In this document: piece by piece, positions 27,270 to 36,706 of the stretch
How positions within the stretch are numbered: position 1 is the stretch's first letter
How the letters are laid out: every line of letters begins with the position of its first letter
DNA from: Catenovulum sediminis
GTDB taxonomy: Bacteria > Pseudomonadota > Gammaproteobacteria > Enterobacterales > Alteromonadaceae
Length of the DNA: 64,000 nucleotides
Assembly (NCBI RefSeq): GCF_040270295.1
Contig: NZ_JBELOE010000102.1
Strand: one strand, 5' to 3'
Position numbers and translations under genes: made by a program
Notes under the pieces: generated by a model
What the model was told of the DNA's origin: nothing
What the model saw: the letters and a program-made list of their open reading frames with translations, nothing else
Database searches by the model: none

Positions 27270-29516
27270 ATGAAATTATCTAAATTTAATCGATATGTTG
27301 TGTTGGGCCTTGCGATTTCATATGTTGGCATTGCTCCAGTCTCATCAGCTTATGCGGGTCAACTGTTGAGTAAGAATACTCAGCAGCTGGTCGAGCACCC
27401 TAATTTGGTGAACACCTTTGAAGATGTAATGGCAATGCGTGAAGCCATTAAAGTATCAGGACGTTTTCAAACTGAATTTTTAAATAAACAGGCTCGTTTA
27501 GACAAAGCAATTGAGCAGCCTTTAAATGTACCGTATCCAAAAGATGCGGGCGGCGGTTATACGCACGAAGTACACAAAAACAACTATCGTTTGATGTACG
27601 ATGCCGGGATTTTGTACCAAATCACGCAAGATCCTAAATATGCTAACTATGTCAAAGACGTGTTATTTGAATACGCTAAGTTGTATCCGACCTTGTCACT
27701 GCATCCAGAGGTTAAAAGTTCTAATCCGGGACAGCTATTCTGGCAGGGGTTAAACGAAGCGGTTTGGTTAGTACATACTATTCAGGCTTATGACGCTGTG
27801 TTGCCACATTTGTCAGAGTCAGAACGTGAAACGATTGAAAAAGGTGTGTTAGAGCCAGTCGCGCTATTTTTATCAGAAGAGTCACCACAAACTTTTAATA
27901 AAGTTCATAACCATGGTACTTGGGCAACATGTGCTGTGGGCATGACCGGCTACGTACTGGATAAACCCGAGTGGGTTGAAAAAGCGCTATATGGTTTGGA
28001 TAAATCCGGCACTGGCGGTTTTATGCGCCAGCTAGATGAGCTGTTTTCGCCAAACGGTTACTACAATGAAGGGCCCTATTATCAGCGTTATGCTTTGATG
28101 CCATTTGTAACCTTTGCAAAAGCAATTGAAAACAATCAGCCAGAGCGAAAAATATTTGAATATCGCGATCAAGTGTTATTAAAAGCGATTAATACCACGG
28201 CGCAATTAAGTTATAACGGGTTATTTTTTCCGATAAATGACGCGATAAAAGATAAAGGTATCGACACGATTGAACTTGTTCATGGCATTGCAATTGCGTA
28301 CGGGATTACCGGTGAAACTGGATTGTTAGATATCGCCAAACAACAAGGGCGCGTGATATTGACAGGGGATGGTTTACAAGTTGCAAAAGCGCTGGATAAA
28401 GGCCAAGAAACTGACTATCAATTCAAAACGCAAGCGTTTGGTGATGGTGCAAGCGGAAACGAAGGTGCATTTGTTGTTTTACGCAGTGATAGCAGCAAAA
28501 AAGCCAGTGTCGTCACTTTTAAAGCAACCTCTCAGGGGTTAGGCCACGGTCATTTTGATAAAATGGGCTTGTCATTTTATGACAATGGCGCAGAAATTTT
28601 GACAGACTATGGCGCAGCGCGCTTTTTAAATGTCGTGGCAAAATTTGGTGGTCGCTATTTACCTGAAAATGATTCATATGCACAGCAAACGGTTGCGCAT
28701 AATACATTGGTTGTAGACGAAACCAGTCATTTTGATGGTATTACCGAAGTTGGCAATCAGCATCATCCTAAACTTGAGCTGTTTGCTAATGACAAGCAAG
28801 TTAAATTGGCTTCAGCCTCTATCGATACTGCTTACCAAGGCGTTGGTTTAACGCGCACGACTGCATTAGTGGCCGTGCCAGAAGAAAACATCGATTGGGT
28901 GATTGATATATTTGCGGCTCAATCTAAAACCCAGCATCAATATGATTTGCCATTTCACTATAGTGGGCATTTTATTGAAGCCAACTTCGACTACCAAGCG
29001 CATGCTGAAAGCTTAAACGCTTTAGGCACTAAAAGTGGTTATCAACATTTGTGGTTAACCGCGCAAGCTCAACCATCAGATGAGCAACAGATTCGAAAAA
29101 TCACTTGGCTAAACGATAATGGCCGATTTTATAGTCTGAATGCGGTCAACTCGCCCAATTTAGAAGTGTTGTTTACACGCGCTGGCGCAAATGATCCTAA
29201 TTTTAACTTACGTGAAGACAAAGCTTTTATTTTACGTGCTAAAGGGCAAACAGATTATCAGTTTGTCAGTTTGTTAGAAGCGCATGGCGAGTATAACCCT
29301 TCAAAAGAATACACCTTAAAAAGTAAAAGTAGCATCAAGTCGTTGAGCTATGAACAACAAGGTGCAGTTCACATGGTTTATGTAGAAAGAGATGACAATA
29401 GTCAGTTTGTTATCGCTTATCACAATCAATCCGGTCAATCACAGTCGTTTGTAGTGGATGGGCACACCTATGCACTCAATCAAACGGTTAAATTATTTAA
29501 GTTAGCAAAGAAGTGA
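27270..29516 (+). CDS. PL17 oligoalginate lyase
   Basis: Exolytic oligoalginate lyase of family PL17, releasing the unsaturated uronate monomer. Signal peptide ends SSAYAG. N-terminal alpha/alpha toroid contains NKVHNHGTWA (Asn214, His215) and NEGPYYQRY (Tyr271); the 57-residue spacing from Asn214 to Tyr271 equals that of the catalytic residues in Alg17c. The C-terminal heparinase II/III beta-sheet domain begins about residue 400 with GLGHGHFDKMGLSFY and YAQQTVAHNTLVVDE. Length 748 aa fits. Operon position between PL6 and kdgF completes depolymerisation of alginate in the periplasm. Confidence 0.95.
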   Translation: MKLSKFNRYVVLGLAISYVGIAPVSSAYAGQLLSKNTQQLVEHPNLVNTFEDVMAMREAIKVSGRFQTEFLNKQARLDKAIEQPLNVPYPKDAGGGYTHEVHKNNYRLMYDAGILYQITQDPKYANYVKDVLFEYAKLYPTLSLHPEVKSSNPGQLFWQGLNEAVWLVHTIQAYDAVLPHLSESERETIEKGVLEPVALFLSEESPQTFNKVHNHGTWATCAVGMTGYVLDKPEWVEKALYGLDKSGTGGFMRQLDELFSPNGYYNEGPYYQRYALMPFVTFAKAIENNQPERKIFEYRDQVLLKAINTTAQLSYNGLFFPINDAIKDKGIDTIELVHGIAIAYGITGETGLLDIAKQQGRVILTGDGLQVAKALDKGQETDYQFKTQAFGDGASGNEGAFVVLRSDSSKKASVVTFKATSQGLGHGHFDKMGLSFYDNGAEILTDYGAARFLNVVAKFGGRYLPENDSYAQQTVAHNTLVVDETSHFDGITEVGNQHHPKLELFANDKQVKLASASIDTAYQGVGLTRTTALVAVPEENIDWVIDIFAAQSKTQHQYDLPFHYSGHFIEANFDYQAHAESLNALGTKSGYQHLWLTAQAQPSDEQQIRKITWLNDNGRFYSLNAVNSPNLEVLFTRAGANDPNFNLREDKAFILRAKGQTDYQFVSLLEAHGEYNPSKEYTLKSKSSIKSLSYEQQGAVHMVYVERDDNSQFVIAYHNQSGQSQSFVVDGHTYALNQTVKLFKLAKK

Positions 29517-29523
29517 GAATGTT

Positions 29524-29865
29524 ATGAGCGAAAGTAAATGTTTTGTATATGCCGACGAAGTTCCAGTAGAAGATTTGGGTGGAGGTATTACTCGTCAAAT
29601 ACTGGGTTACAACGATAGCCTAATGGTCGTTAAAGTTTGGTTTAAAAAAGGCGCTGAAGGTTATGTGCATAGCCATCATCATTCTCAGGTAACTTACGTT
29701 GAGTCAGGTGAATTTGATGTCAATGTTGGTGGAGAAATTAAGCGTTTAAAAGCCGGTGATAGTTTTTATATCCCGCCACATGTGGAGCATGGGGCAGTCT
29801 GTCAAAGTGAAGGGGTTTTACTGGATACCTTTAGCCCTGTCCGCGAAGACTTTTTAGGAGCTTAA
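29524..29865 (+). CDS. kdgF: KdgF-type cupin, unsaturated uronate to ketosugar
   Basis: Small cupin of 113 aa. KdgF proteins speed conversion of 4,5-unsaturated monouronates to linear ketouronates (DEH). Metal-site motif VHSHHHSQVTYVESGEFDV (two His, Gln, with a Glu) and a later PPHVEHGAV (His) are intact. No signal peptide, so it is cytoplasmic. It follows PL17 after 7 nt and ends one base before the MFS gene region, so it is tightly within the operon. Confidence 0.92.
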   Translation: MSESKCFVYADEVPVEDLGGGITRQILGYNDSLMVVKVWFKKGAEGYVHSHHHSQVTYVESGEFDVNVGGEIKRLKAGDSFYIPPHVEHGAVCQSEGVLLDTFSPVREDFLGA

Positions 29866-29866
29866 T

Positions 29867-31210
29867 GTGAAAAACTCTTCTTTTAAAATGAAGCATTTGA
29901 GATGGTTGGTTGTCAGCCTGGTCTCATTTGCAACCATTATTAACTATATTGACAGAACTGCTTTATCGGTAATGTGGCCTAGTGTTGCTGAAGATTTAGG
30001 CATGGATAGTCACGATTATGCCAATATCATGAGTGTCTTCTTAATTGCCTATGCAGTGGGTCAGGCTCTGTTTGGTAAAATATTTGACCTAGTGGGCACG
30101 CGTATTGGCTTTTTGCTTTCTATCGTTGTTTGGTCTGTTTCAATTGCGCTGCATGCGGTTGCAACTTCAGTGGCCTCTTTCAGTTTATTCAGGGTTTTAC
30201 TAGGTCTGGGTGAAGCCGGTAACTGGCCGGGTGCGACTAAGGCTAATGCCGAGTGGTTTCCAATTAGAGAGCGTGCCTTGGCGCAGGGAATATTCGGTGC
30301 CGGTGCTTCTATGGGGAGCATTATTGCGCCACCATTAGTCGCTGCTTTATATGCCTTTTTCGGTTGGCAGGCAACCTTTATCATTGTTGCAAGCTTAGGT
30401 TTTGTTTGGTTGATTCCATGGTTAATCGTGTATAAATGTGGTCCGGATGCGCACCCTTGGATTACTGAAGAAGAGCGTCAATACATTTTAACCGGTCAAA
30501 AAGCAGTTGAGTTAGATGATAAAATTGATGAGCTTAAAGTAGATGAATATGTGCCAACTTTAAAACAGTTGTTGTCACATCGTCAAAGCTGGAGCGTGAT
30601 TTTAGGTCGTTTCTTTATAGAACCTATCTGGTGGTTATTTGTTGCTTGGTTGCCTTTGTATTTAAACGATAAGTTTGGATTTAATGTTAAAGAAATCGGT
30701 GCTTCAGCTTGGATCCCTTACGTTGGTGCAGCAATCGGCGCGATTTTTGGCGGTTGGTTGTCCGGTCGCTTAATCAAAAGTGGTTGGAGTGTAAATAAAG
30801 CGCGTAAGACGGTTGTTGCTTTAGGTGGCGCGTGTATGTTGCCTGCTTTACTTGCAACTTCCGTTGCCAGTAGCCCGATGTTGGCGATGGGGTTAATTGC
30901 AATTATCTTGTTTGGTTTCCAAACTGCGATAAACAATATCCAAACTTTGCCGAGCGATTATTTCTCAGGTAAAAGTGTCGCTTCACTTGCCGGTATTAGT
31001 GGTGCGGTTGGTGTGGTCAGTGTTATTACCGCAATACAGATAGTGCCTATTATCACGCAAGACGGAACATATTATTTACCGTTCTTTATTTTAGGCGCAT
31101 CTTTGGTGCCATTGATGTTGATCGCGGTACTGTTGGTTGGCGGTAAAATTAAACCTGTTAAACGCAAAGACGAACCTATGAATGGTGCGCATAGCGTAAC
31201 AGAACATTAA
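29867..31210 (+). CDS. MFS transporter, ExuT-like hexuronate/ketouronate uptake
   Basis: Major-facilitator protein of 447 aa, 12 predicted helices, anion:cation symporter family like ExuT. N-terminal INYIDRTALSVMWPSVAEDLG, FDLVGTRIG between helices 2 and 3 and LGLGEAGNWPGATKANAEWFP are hallmarks. The start is GTG at 29867, one base after the kdgF stop (TAATGTGAAA), with AGGAG in the kdgF end as Shine-Dalgarno; an ATG at 29888 is less well placed. Last gene of the alginate operon; should carry unsaturated uronate or DEH across the inner membrane. Confidence 0.92.
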   Translation: MKNSSFKMKHLRWLVVSLVSFATIINYIDRTALSVMWPSVAEDLGMDSHDYANIMSVFLIAYAVGQALFGKIFDLVGTRIGFLLSIVVWSVSIALHAVATSVASFSLFRVLLGLGEAGNWPGATKANAEWFPIRERALAQGIFGAGASMGSIIAPPLVAALYAFFGWQATFIIVASLGFVWLIPWLIVYKCGPDAHPWITEEERQYILTGQKAVELDDKIDELKVDEYVPTLKQLLSHRQSWSVILGRFFIEPIWWLFVAWLPLYLNDKFGFNVKEIGASAWIPYVGAAIGAIFGGWLSGRLIKSGWSVNKARKTVVALGGACMLPALLATSVASSPMLAMGLIAIILFGFQTAINNIQTLPSDYFSGKSVASLAGISGAVGVVSVITAIQIVPIITQDGTYYLPFFILGASLVPLMLIAVLLVGGKIKPVKRKDEPMNGAHSVTEH

Positions 31211-31669
31211 TTATTAAAGTTTGAGTGTCGTGTAAGCTCAAGGACGAGCTTTTTTATTGTCAGACATTTGTTTTGTAAAGGTGATCATGCGCTGGTAATT
31301 GCTTTTAGTTCAATCTGTAATCTTTCTTTTTATTTAATGTCACTTCGAGTTACATTTATACCTTTCTACTTGATTCTTCTGTCTTACATCTAGTCGGTTG
31401 ATGCACATCTATTAACTTTAAATGTTTTACAAATTAGGCTTGTTTTTTTATAAAAAACAGCGGATTTTCTAGCCTGTTTGCTGTAATAGACTATAGTTAG
31501 TATGTTTTTTCTGCTTTTAATGGCCGTTATTTAAGCACAGTTGAAATATTTTGTTTTATTTATTTTGAAAACATGTTGACATTTGTGTATTACAAATTGA
31601 TACTAATTGTAAGTCACTTATATTGATTTATAATGTTAATTGTAAGAGTCATTAAATAGGATTGAAGGT
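31211..31669. promoter_or_regulatory. MFS terminator and promoter of the PL6-like gene
   Basis: 459 bp. A terminator stem AAGCTC/GAGCTT with five T lies at 31234-31255. The remainder is AT-rich with no coding signal. Near the next gene are ATTTGT-GTATT-ACAAAT (31581-31597, 6-bp arms) and TTGTAAGTCAC (31607-31617), the latter shared with the receptor promoter at 21707, suggesting control by the alginate GntR protein. Confidence 0.5.
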
Positions 31670-33988
31670 ATGAATAAAAAAATAATAGCGTTGTCTGTCA
31701 CAGCGTTGCTGACAACAGGTTGCAATGGGGTGTATGACAATTTTGATCCGGCAAATGCACATGGCACGATAGAATTAAACGGAAATGTTGAAGTTGGTAG
31801 TAATCTAACCGTTGACGTAGCAGACATAGACGGTTTGAGCGGAACGGTAAATTACACTTGGTGGGCTGGTGAGACGCAAATTAGTGGTGTTTCAGGTAAC
31901 AGCTATACATTAACCGCTGACGAAGTTGGCTCATATATTTCGGTAAAAGCAGAATATACGGATGATGCAGGTCAGGCTGAAAGCTTGTTAATTAAAACAA
32001 CCGATCCAGTGCCAGAGATGGTCAGTGACGGTGTGATTACAATTTCTGGCATTCCAGATGATGGTGTTATTTTATTCGGCGCTGAATTAACGGCTGATGT
32101 AACTGACGCTGATGGCGTTGACGGTAGTATTAGTTATCAGTGGTATGCAGACGATGCGGCAATTACCGGCGCAACGGCAGCAAGTTACACAACAACAATA
32201 AATGAAGTGGGCAAACAGATTTCTGTGCAGGCAACTTACACTGATTCATTTGGTTTAGTTGAAATGCCTGTTTCTAATAAGACGAATCCGATCATTGATC
32301 CAACTTCATATAGCCTTACCTTAAGTCAAACTTCAGATATTACTGTAGGCATGGATTTAACGGCTACCTTGAGCGTTAACGATGCGACAGCCACCTATCA
32401 GTGGTATGCAGATGATGTTGCTATAACCGGAGCGACAAGCGCAAATTATACGGTTGCAGCGACGGACTTAGAGAAAACCTTGTCGGTAACAGTAACCTAC
32501 CAAAATGGTAGTAAAGATTTAACTGAAACTGCAACGGATGTTGTTTATTCAGCGGTTGTTAAAAATGCTGCAGAACTGATTTCAGCCGTGCAAAACGCCG
32601 CTGAAAATGATGTTATCGCATTGGGTAGTGCGATAGGGGGTACCTATACAGATATCGCTTTTGATGCGAATACAACGGGATCAGACGTTGGTTTAGTGGT
32701 ATCAACAAATGGTGTTAAATTAACGCGCACTAAAGATAGTGACGCGGTTATTAAAGGCAAAACCTGTTTTGCACTAACGGGTGATAATGTTGTTCTCGAC
32801 GGGCTGGTTTTTGAAGAAAATGAAGCATTCTTTGCAGGTGGTGGCTCAGGTGATACCGCTTGTGATTCTTCAAGCTCTACCGATGCTATGTTAAAAATGG
32901 ATGGCAACGGTGTTGTCGTTCGCAATACAACTTTCAAAGATCATGTAGGTGATCAAGGTTTCTTCTGGATTGAGATTAAAGGCCTAAATAGTATCGTTGA
33001 GCGTAACTTGTTTAGTGGTACGGATGCTTCTATTAACAAGAGTGGCGCTATTTCAATCTGGCACAATGAAACAGATGGTGAGCAAGAAGGGCATACTGTT
33101 CAGTACAATCACTTCACTAATTTCACTACGGATGGTTCAGCTGCCAGCGAGGCGTTTGCCATGCAGGTTGGTCGTACAACTGGTGAAGGTTCAACCCACT
33201 TGGGTAAAAACACAATTCAGTATAACTTGTTTGATACTGTGCAGGTTAAAGAGCGTTTGTTCCGTGTTCAAGGCTCTCAAAATACCATTAAAGGCAATAC
33301 TATTGTTAACTCTGTGGGTATGATTTCATTAGAAGACGGTGCCTTCAATACGGTTTCTGACAATATTATTATTGCTGGCTCTGGTTTGAAAACCGGTGGT
33401 ATTGGTTTGTCTGCTTTAGGCCATACGATTAGCAACAACTATATTGCTGAAGATGCCTATACCGGTGGTGACCGTGGTGGTATTTATATCCACGACGATA
33501 TGTTGGGTAACAGTGGTAATAAGTTAACCATTGCTAACTATACCGATGCAGAGTTAGCGGTAACTATTAACAACAATACTATTTTAAATGTTGCTCAAGC
33601 GTTTGGCTTTGATGACAAAGACTCAGGTTGTCTTACTTTCCCGCCTTATTTGAATACCAGCAATAACTTGATTGCTGCAACTTCAGACAGCGGTTTAAGT
33701 AAAACAGTGGGTACTGAGTCTAATGATTTCACCGGTATCGGTTGCTCGTTAAACTCTAACTCAGTAAAGACAAATAACCATGTGTTTGTTTCAGATGTCA
33801 CAGATGGTGGCTCAGTTGATATCTCTACTGTCTCAGGCGACGTAGATGGTGCTGAAACGACAACCAATACTGATGGTCTAGTGAGTGGTACGGGCGCTCA
33901 AGCAGGTGTAGGTGCCGATGTATCTAAACTTTATAAAATCTCTGCAGATGAAGTCGGCCCAGGTTCTACTTGGACATGGTCACTTTAA
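31670..33988 (+). CDS. PL6-like beta-helix lipoprotein with three Ig-like domains
   Basis: Lipoprotein (TTGCNG lipobox, Cys about residue 17). Three Ig-like repeats cover about residues 25-110, 115-200 and 205-290; the second and third share SYQWYADDAAITGAT and TYQWYADDVAITGAT. Residues about 295-770 form a PL6-like right-handed beta-helix (AAELISAVQNAAENDVIALGSG-like start, VVRNTTFKDHVG, GKNTIQYNLFD). Aligned on the NxF/D ladder with PL6 at 25 kb, the catalytic Lys becomes Gln534 and Arg becomes Glu555 (spacing 21 kept), and the calcium-site acids become Lys/Arg. So it may be a divergent lyase, a binding protein or a different specificity. Near a shared GntR-like site and ended by a strong terminator. 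Confidence 0.8.
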   Translation: MNKKIIALSVTALLTTGCNGVYDNFDPANAHGTIELNGNVEVGSNLTVDVADIDGLSGTVNYTWWAGETQISGVSGNSYTLTADEVGSYISVKAEYTDDAGQAESLLIKTTDPVPEMVSDGVITISGIPDDGVILFGAELTADVTDADGVDGSISYQWYADDAAITGATAASYTTTINEVGKQISVQATYTDSFGLVEMPVSNKTNPIIDPTSYSLTLSQTSDITVGMDLTATLSVNDATATYQWYADDVAITGATSANYTVAATDLEKTLSVTVTYQNGSKDLTETATDVVYSAVVKNAAELISAVQNAAENDVIALGSAIGGTYTDIAFDANTTGSDVGLVVSTNGVKLTRTKDSDAVIKGKTCFALTGDNVVLDGLVFEENEAFFAGGGSGDTACDSSSSTDAMLKMDGNGVVVRNTTFKDHVGDQGFFWIEIKGLNSIVERNLFSGTDASINKSGAISIWHNETDGEQEGHTVQYNHFTNFTTDGSAASEAFAMQVGRTTGEGSTHLGKNTIQYNLFDTVQVKERLFRVQGSQNTIKGNTIVNSVGMISLEDGAFNTVSDNIIIAGSGLKTGGIGLSALGHTISNNYIAEDAYTGGDRGGIYIHDDMLGNSGNKLTIANYTDAELAVTINNNTILNVAQAFGFDDKDSGCLTFPPYLNTSNNLIAATSDSGLSKTVGTESNDFTGIGCSLNSNSVKTNNHVFVSDVTDGGSVDISTVSGDVDGAETTTNTDGLVSGTGAQAGVGADVSKLYKISADEVGPGSTWTWSL

Positions 33989-34058
33989 TGCTTCTATCGT
34001 ATAACGCTTAGCTGCTAAGACAGATAAGCGTTAACGAGTGTAATTTTAAAGTATTTAG

Positions 34059-34090
34059 AAAAGGAGCGTTTACGCTCCTTTTGTTTTTTC
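34059..34090 (+). terminator. terminator downstream of PL6-like gene
   Basis: Stem AAAAGGAGCG (34059-34068) with CGCTCCTTTT (34073-34082), tetraloop TTTA, then GTTTTTT. Confidence 0.9.
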
Positions 34091-34173
34091 ACTATCTGTG
34101 TTTTCAATTATCTTTTTCTTTATTAAGCATGTTTGTCGGCCTAATTAAAGTAACAAACATTCATTCATATTAT

Positions 34174-34242
34174 TTGAAGTTTTGGCTCTCGTTATACCTA
34201 GTTTGTCAGATCTAGGCTTAGGGGGTACCACCAAAACTTCAA
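34174..34242. repeat. 12-bp perfect inverted repeat with nested dyads
   Basis: TTGAAGTTTTGG (34174-34185) and CCAAAACTTCAA (34231-34242) flank 45 bp that hold further pairing segments (TACCTAG with CTAGG and GGTA). It lies 66 bp before the SGNH gene start. It may be a leader structure, an operator or a small mobile-element remnant. Confidence 0.45.
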
Positions 34243-34308
34243 TATCAATCTTGATTATTCATTATCACTCAAATACAATCTTAAGGGTTGTTTGTATTTG
34301 GGGGGATT

Positions 34309-35844
34309 ATGCAAAAGAACATCATCAACAAAATTTTAATTTGTCTGCTGTTGTGCACGCATTGGGTGTGTGCAGAAGAAACAGAATTAATGCCAAAAAC
34401 AATTTTCATTGCCGGGGATTCAACAGCTGCAAGATACAACAAAGAAGATCAGCAAGGCTGGGGAGGTGTTTTCGAAAGCTATTTCAACTTAACAAAAGTA
34501 AAAATAGATAACAGAGCAAGAGGGGGACGTAGTAGCCGGACATTTATCACGGAAGGTTTATGGCAGCAGTTATTAAATGATGTTCAGGCAGGTGACTTGG
34601 TGCTTATCCAGTTTGGTCATAATGATGCAAGTCCGGTGAATGATGCACGACGGGCACGCGGAACATTAGCAGGTATTAAAGAGGAGTTTGTTGATATTCA
34701 AAATAAACTAACCGGACAACAAGAGCGTGTTTATACTTTTGGACATTATATTCGACAAATGGTCTCGGACGTTCGCGAGAAAAATGCGACGCCCGTACTG
34801 ATGTCTTTGACTGTTAGAAATAAGTGGTACGGGCATCGTATTGAAAGAGGTTCCGGCAAATACGGCTATTGGATGTATCAGTTAGCATGGGAGTTAAATA
34901 CAGCTTATCTGGATGTTACCAATGCTGTTGCGGATAAATTAGAAACATTAGGCGCAGCGCAAACGGCTGCTTTTTATCCCAAAGACCATACACACTTCAA
35001 TCACATGGGTGCACATATACACGCTCAATCAGTTGTCGCGGTATTAAAAGGAATCAAACCCAAATTAAATAAAAGCTATTTTAGTGAGCGAGGTCTTACT
35101 ATTGAATCTTATGATTGGACGTGGTTGCGTCTGCCCGTGGTTGCTGATCAGTCATTGCGTAGTGTCTTTATGGTAGGTGACTCGACGGTGAGAAACGGTG
35201 CTGGAGATGGCGCTAATCTTGAGTGGGGTTGGGGCTCGTTGCTGGGAGAGTTTGTCGATACTAATAAAGTTAATTTAGTCAATCGCGCCATTGGTGGTTT
35301 GAGTAGCAGAACATTTGTTACAGGTGGGCATTGGCAGCGAGCGTTAAATATGATGAAACCGGGTGACTTTGTTTTGATACAGTTTGGCCACAACGACGCC
35401 GCTGCTCTAAACGACAATCACAGAGCACGTGGCACGATTAATGGTATTGGTGTTGAATATGAAGAAATCAACAACATGCTTACCAAACAGCAAGAGAAAG
35501 TTCTAAGTTATGGTGGTTATTTGCGCAAAATGATTGGTGAAGCATTAGCATTTGGCGTTAAACCCATCATAGTTACGCCAGTCCCTCGAAAAATTTGGCA
35601 GAAAGATACAGCACAAATAAAATTAGATAACGAGCGATATCCACTATGGGCTAAGCAGGTTGCACGACAAAGTGGTACAACGTTAATTGATCTACACAAT
35701 CAAGTTGCGCAGGAATACAACCAGCTTGGACAATTAAAAGTAGATAAGCTATTTGCCGATAAACATACGCATACCAGTTATGAAGGCGGGCGATTGTCAG
35801 CCAGTTTAGTTGCAGCCGAACTACAATATATTTTAGCCCACTAG
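34309..35844 (+). CDS. tandem double-SGNH acetylesterase
   Basis: Secreted protein with two consecutive SGNH/GDSL esterase domains of the rhamnogalacturonan-acetylesterase kind. Domain one, about residues 20-250: IFIAGDSTAARY, RARGGRSSRTF, LIQFGHNDAS and KDHTHFN. Domain two, about 285-510: VFMVGDSTVRNGAGDG, RAIGGLSSRTF, LIQFGHNDAA and DKHTHTS. Both have the Ser, Gly and Asn positions; in domain two the C-terminal Asp-His spacing is one residue longer. Start at ATG 34309 follows a GGGGGG stretch; the upstream ATG at 34288 gives a poor leader. The signal sequence ends CTHWVCAEE. Followed after 12 nt by the isomerase, forming a two-gene unit. Acetylated uronate or rhamnose glycans are possible substrates. 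Confidence 0.82.
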   Translation: MQKNIINKILICLLLCTHWVCAEETELMPKTIFIAGDSTAARYNKEDQQGWGGVFESYFNLTKVKIDNRARGGRSSRTFITEGLWQQLLNDVQAGDLVLIQFGHNDASPVNDARRARGTLAGIKEEFVDIQNKLTGQQERVYTFGHYIRQMVSDVREKNATPVLMSLTVRNKWYGHRIERGSGKYGYWMYQLAWELNTAYLDVTNAVADKLETLGAAQTAAFYPKDHTHFNHMGAHIHAQSVVAVLKGIKPKLNKSYFSERGLTIESYDWTWLRLPVVADQSLRSVFMVGDSTVRNGAGDGANLEWGWGSLLGEFVDTNKVNLVNRAIGGLSSRTFVTGGHWQRALNMMKPGDFVLIQFGHNDAAALNDNHRARGTINGIGVEYEEINNMLTKQQEKVLSYGGYLRKMIGEALAFGVKPIIVTPVPRKIWQKDTAQIKLDNERYPLWAKQVARQSGTTLIDLHNQVAQEYNQLGQLKVDKLFADKHTHTSYEGGRLSASLVAAELQYILAH

Positions 35845-35856
35845 AAGGTAGATCAA

Positions 35857-36702
35857 ATGATTAGCTTAGGTTTAAGAGCGCACGATTATGGTACGGGTAC
35901 ACCGGCCCATATTGCTCAGAAATTAGCAGCTTATAAGCCGGATTGTATTCAACTGGCATTAGCAAAATCTTTCCCGTTTATACAAGAAAAACCTGGCCAA
36001 ATAACGCCCGGACTCGCTCAACATATTAGAGATGCTTTTGCTCAATATCACATTAATATTGCTGTGTTAGGGTGTTATATTAATCCTATTCACCCCGACC
36101 CAAAGCTGAAAGAGTTATCTTTACAGCGATTTGAAGAACATCTCAGATTTGCCCGCGATTTTGGTTGCGCGATTGTCGGCACCGAAACAGGCTCGTGCAA
36201 CGCAGATTGCAGTTATAACCCAAAAAGCCAAAGTGAATCTGCTTTTTTAGAGTTGGTTGATTCTATCCGAAGATTGGCTGACACAGCAGAAAAATACGGT
36301 ACTATTGTTGGGATTGAAGGGGTTGCGCATCATCACACCATTCACTCTTACGAAAAAATGGTACGTCTGCTAGAGTTGGTAAACTCTGCTAATGTTCATG
36401 TGATTTATGACCCTGTCAATTTTTTCCCGCTGGGTCAGTGCACTCGTCAACACGAACTGATGGAAAAAGCATTTGAAATGTTTGGTGACAAAATTGTTGC
36501 AGTACACTGTAAAGACTTTGTCATTGAAAATGGAAAAAAAGAAGGCGATTTGCCCTCTGGTACAGGCGAGTTTGACCATGCCTATTTGTTGAATTGGTTG
36601 GCGCGCGAGAAACCGCTTATACATACTATTTTAGAAAATACAAACTCAGAAAACATTCATCAAGTCCAGGCATTTATGCGCCAGCAATTGAAGAATATTT
36701 AA
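35857..36702 (+). CDS. xylose-isomerase-like TIM-barrel sugar isomerase/epimerase
   Basis: Protein of 281 aa of the AP-endonuclease-2/xylose-isomerase-like TIM-barrel superfamily. Metal-site positions are visible: Glu in VGTETGS, Glu in GIEGVAHHHTI, Asp and Asn in HVIYDPVNFFP, His in VAVHCKDFV, and Glu in TILENTNSEN. No signal peptide; cytoplasmic. The gene lies directly after the double-SGNH esterase with an AGAAGG Shine-Dalgarno, so the pair is co-transcribed. The superfamily includes tagatose, psicose and rhamnulose epimerases as well as inosose dehydratases; the substrate here is not known. Confidence 0.75.
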   Translation: MISLGLRAHDYGTGTPAHIAQKLAAYKPDCIQLALAKSFPFIQEKPGQITPGLAQHIRDAFAQYHINIAVLGCYINPIHPDPKLKELSLQRFEEHLRFARDFGCAIVGTETGSCNADCSYNPKSQSESAFLELVDSIRRLADTAEKYGTIVGIEGVAHHHTIHSYEKMVRLLELVNSANVHVIYDPVNFFPLGQCTRQHELMEKAFEMFGDKIVAVHCKDFVIENGKKEGDLPSGTGEFDHAYLLNWLAREKPLIHTILENTNSENIHQVQAFMRQQLKNI

Positions 36703-36706
36703 GGTT

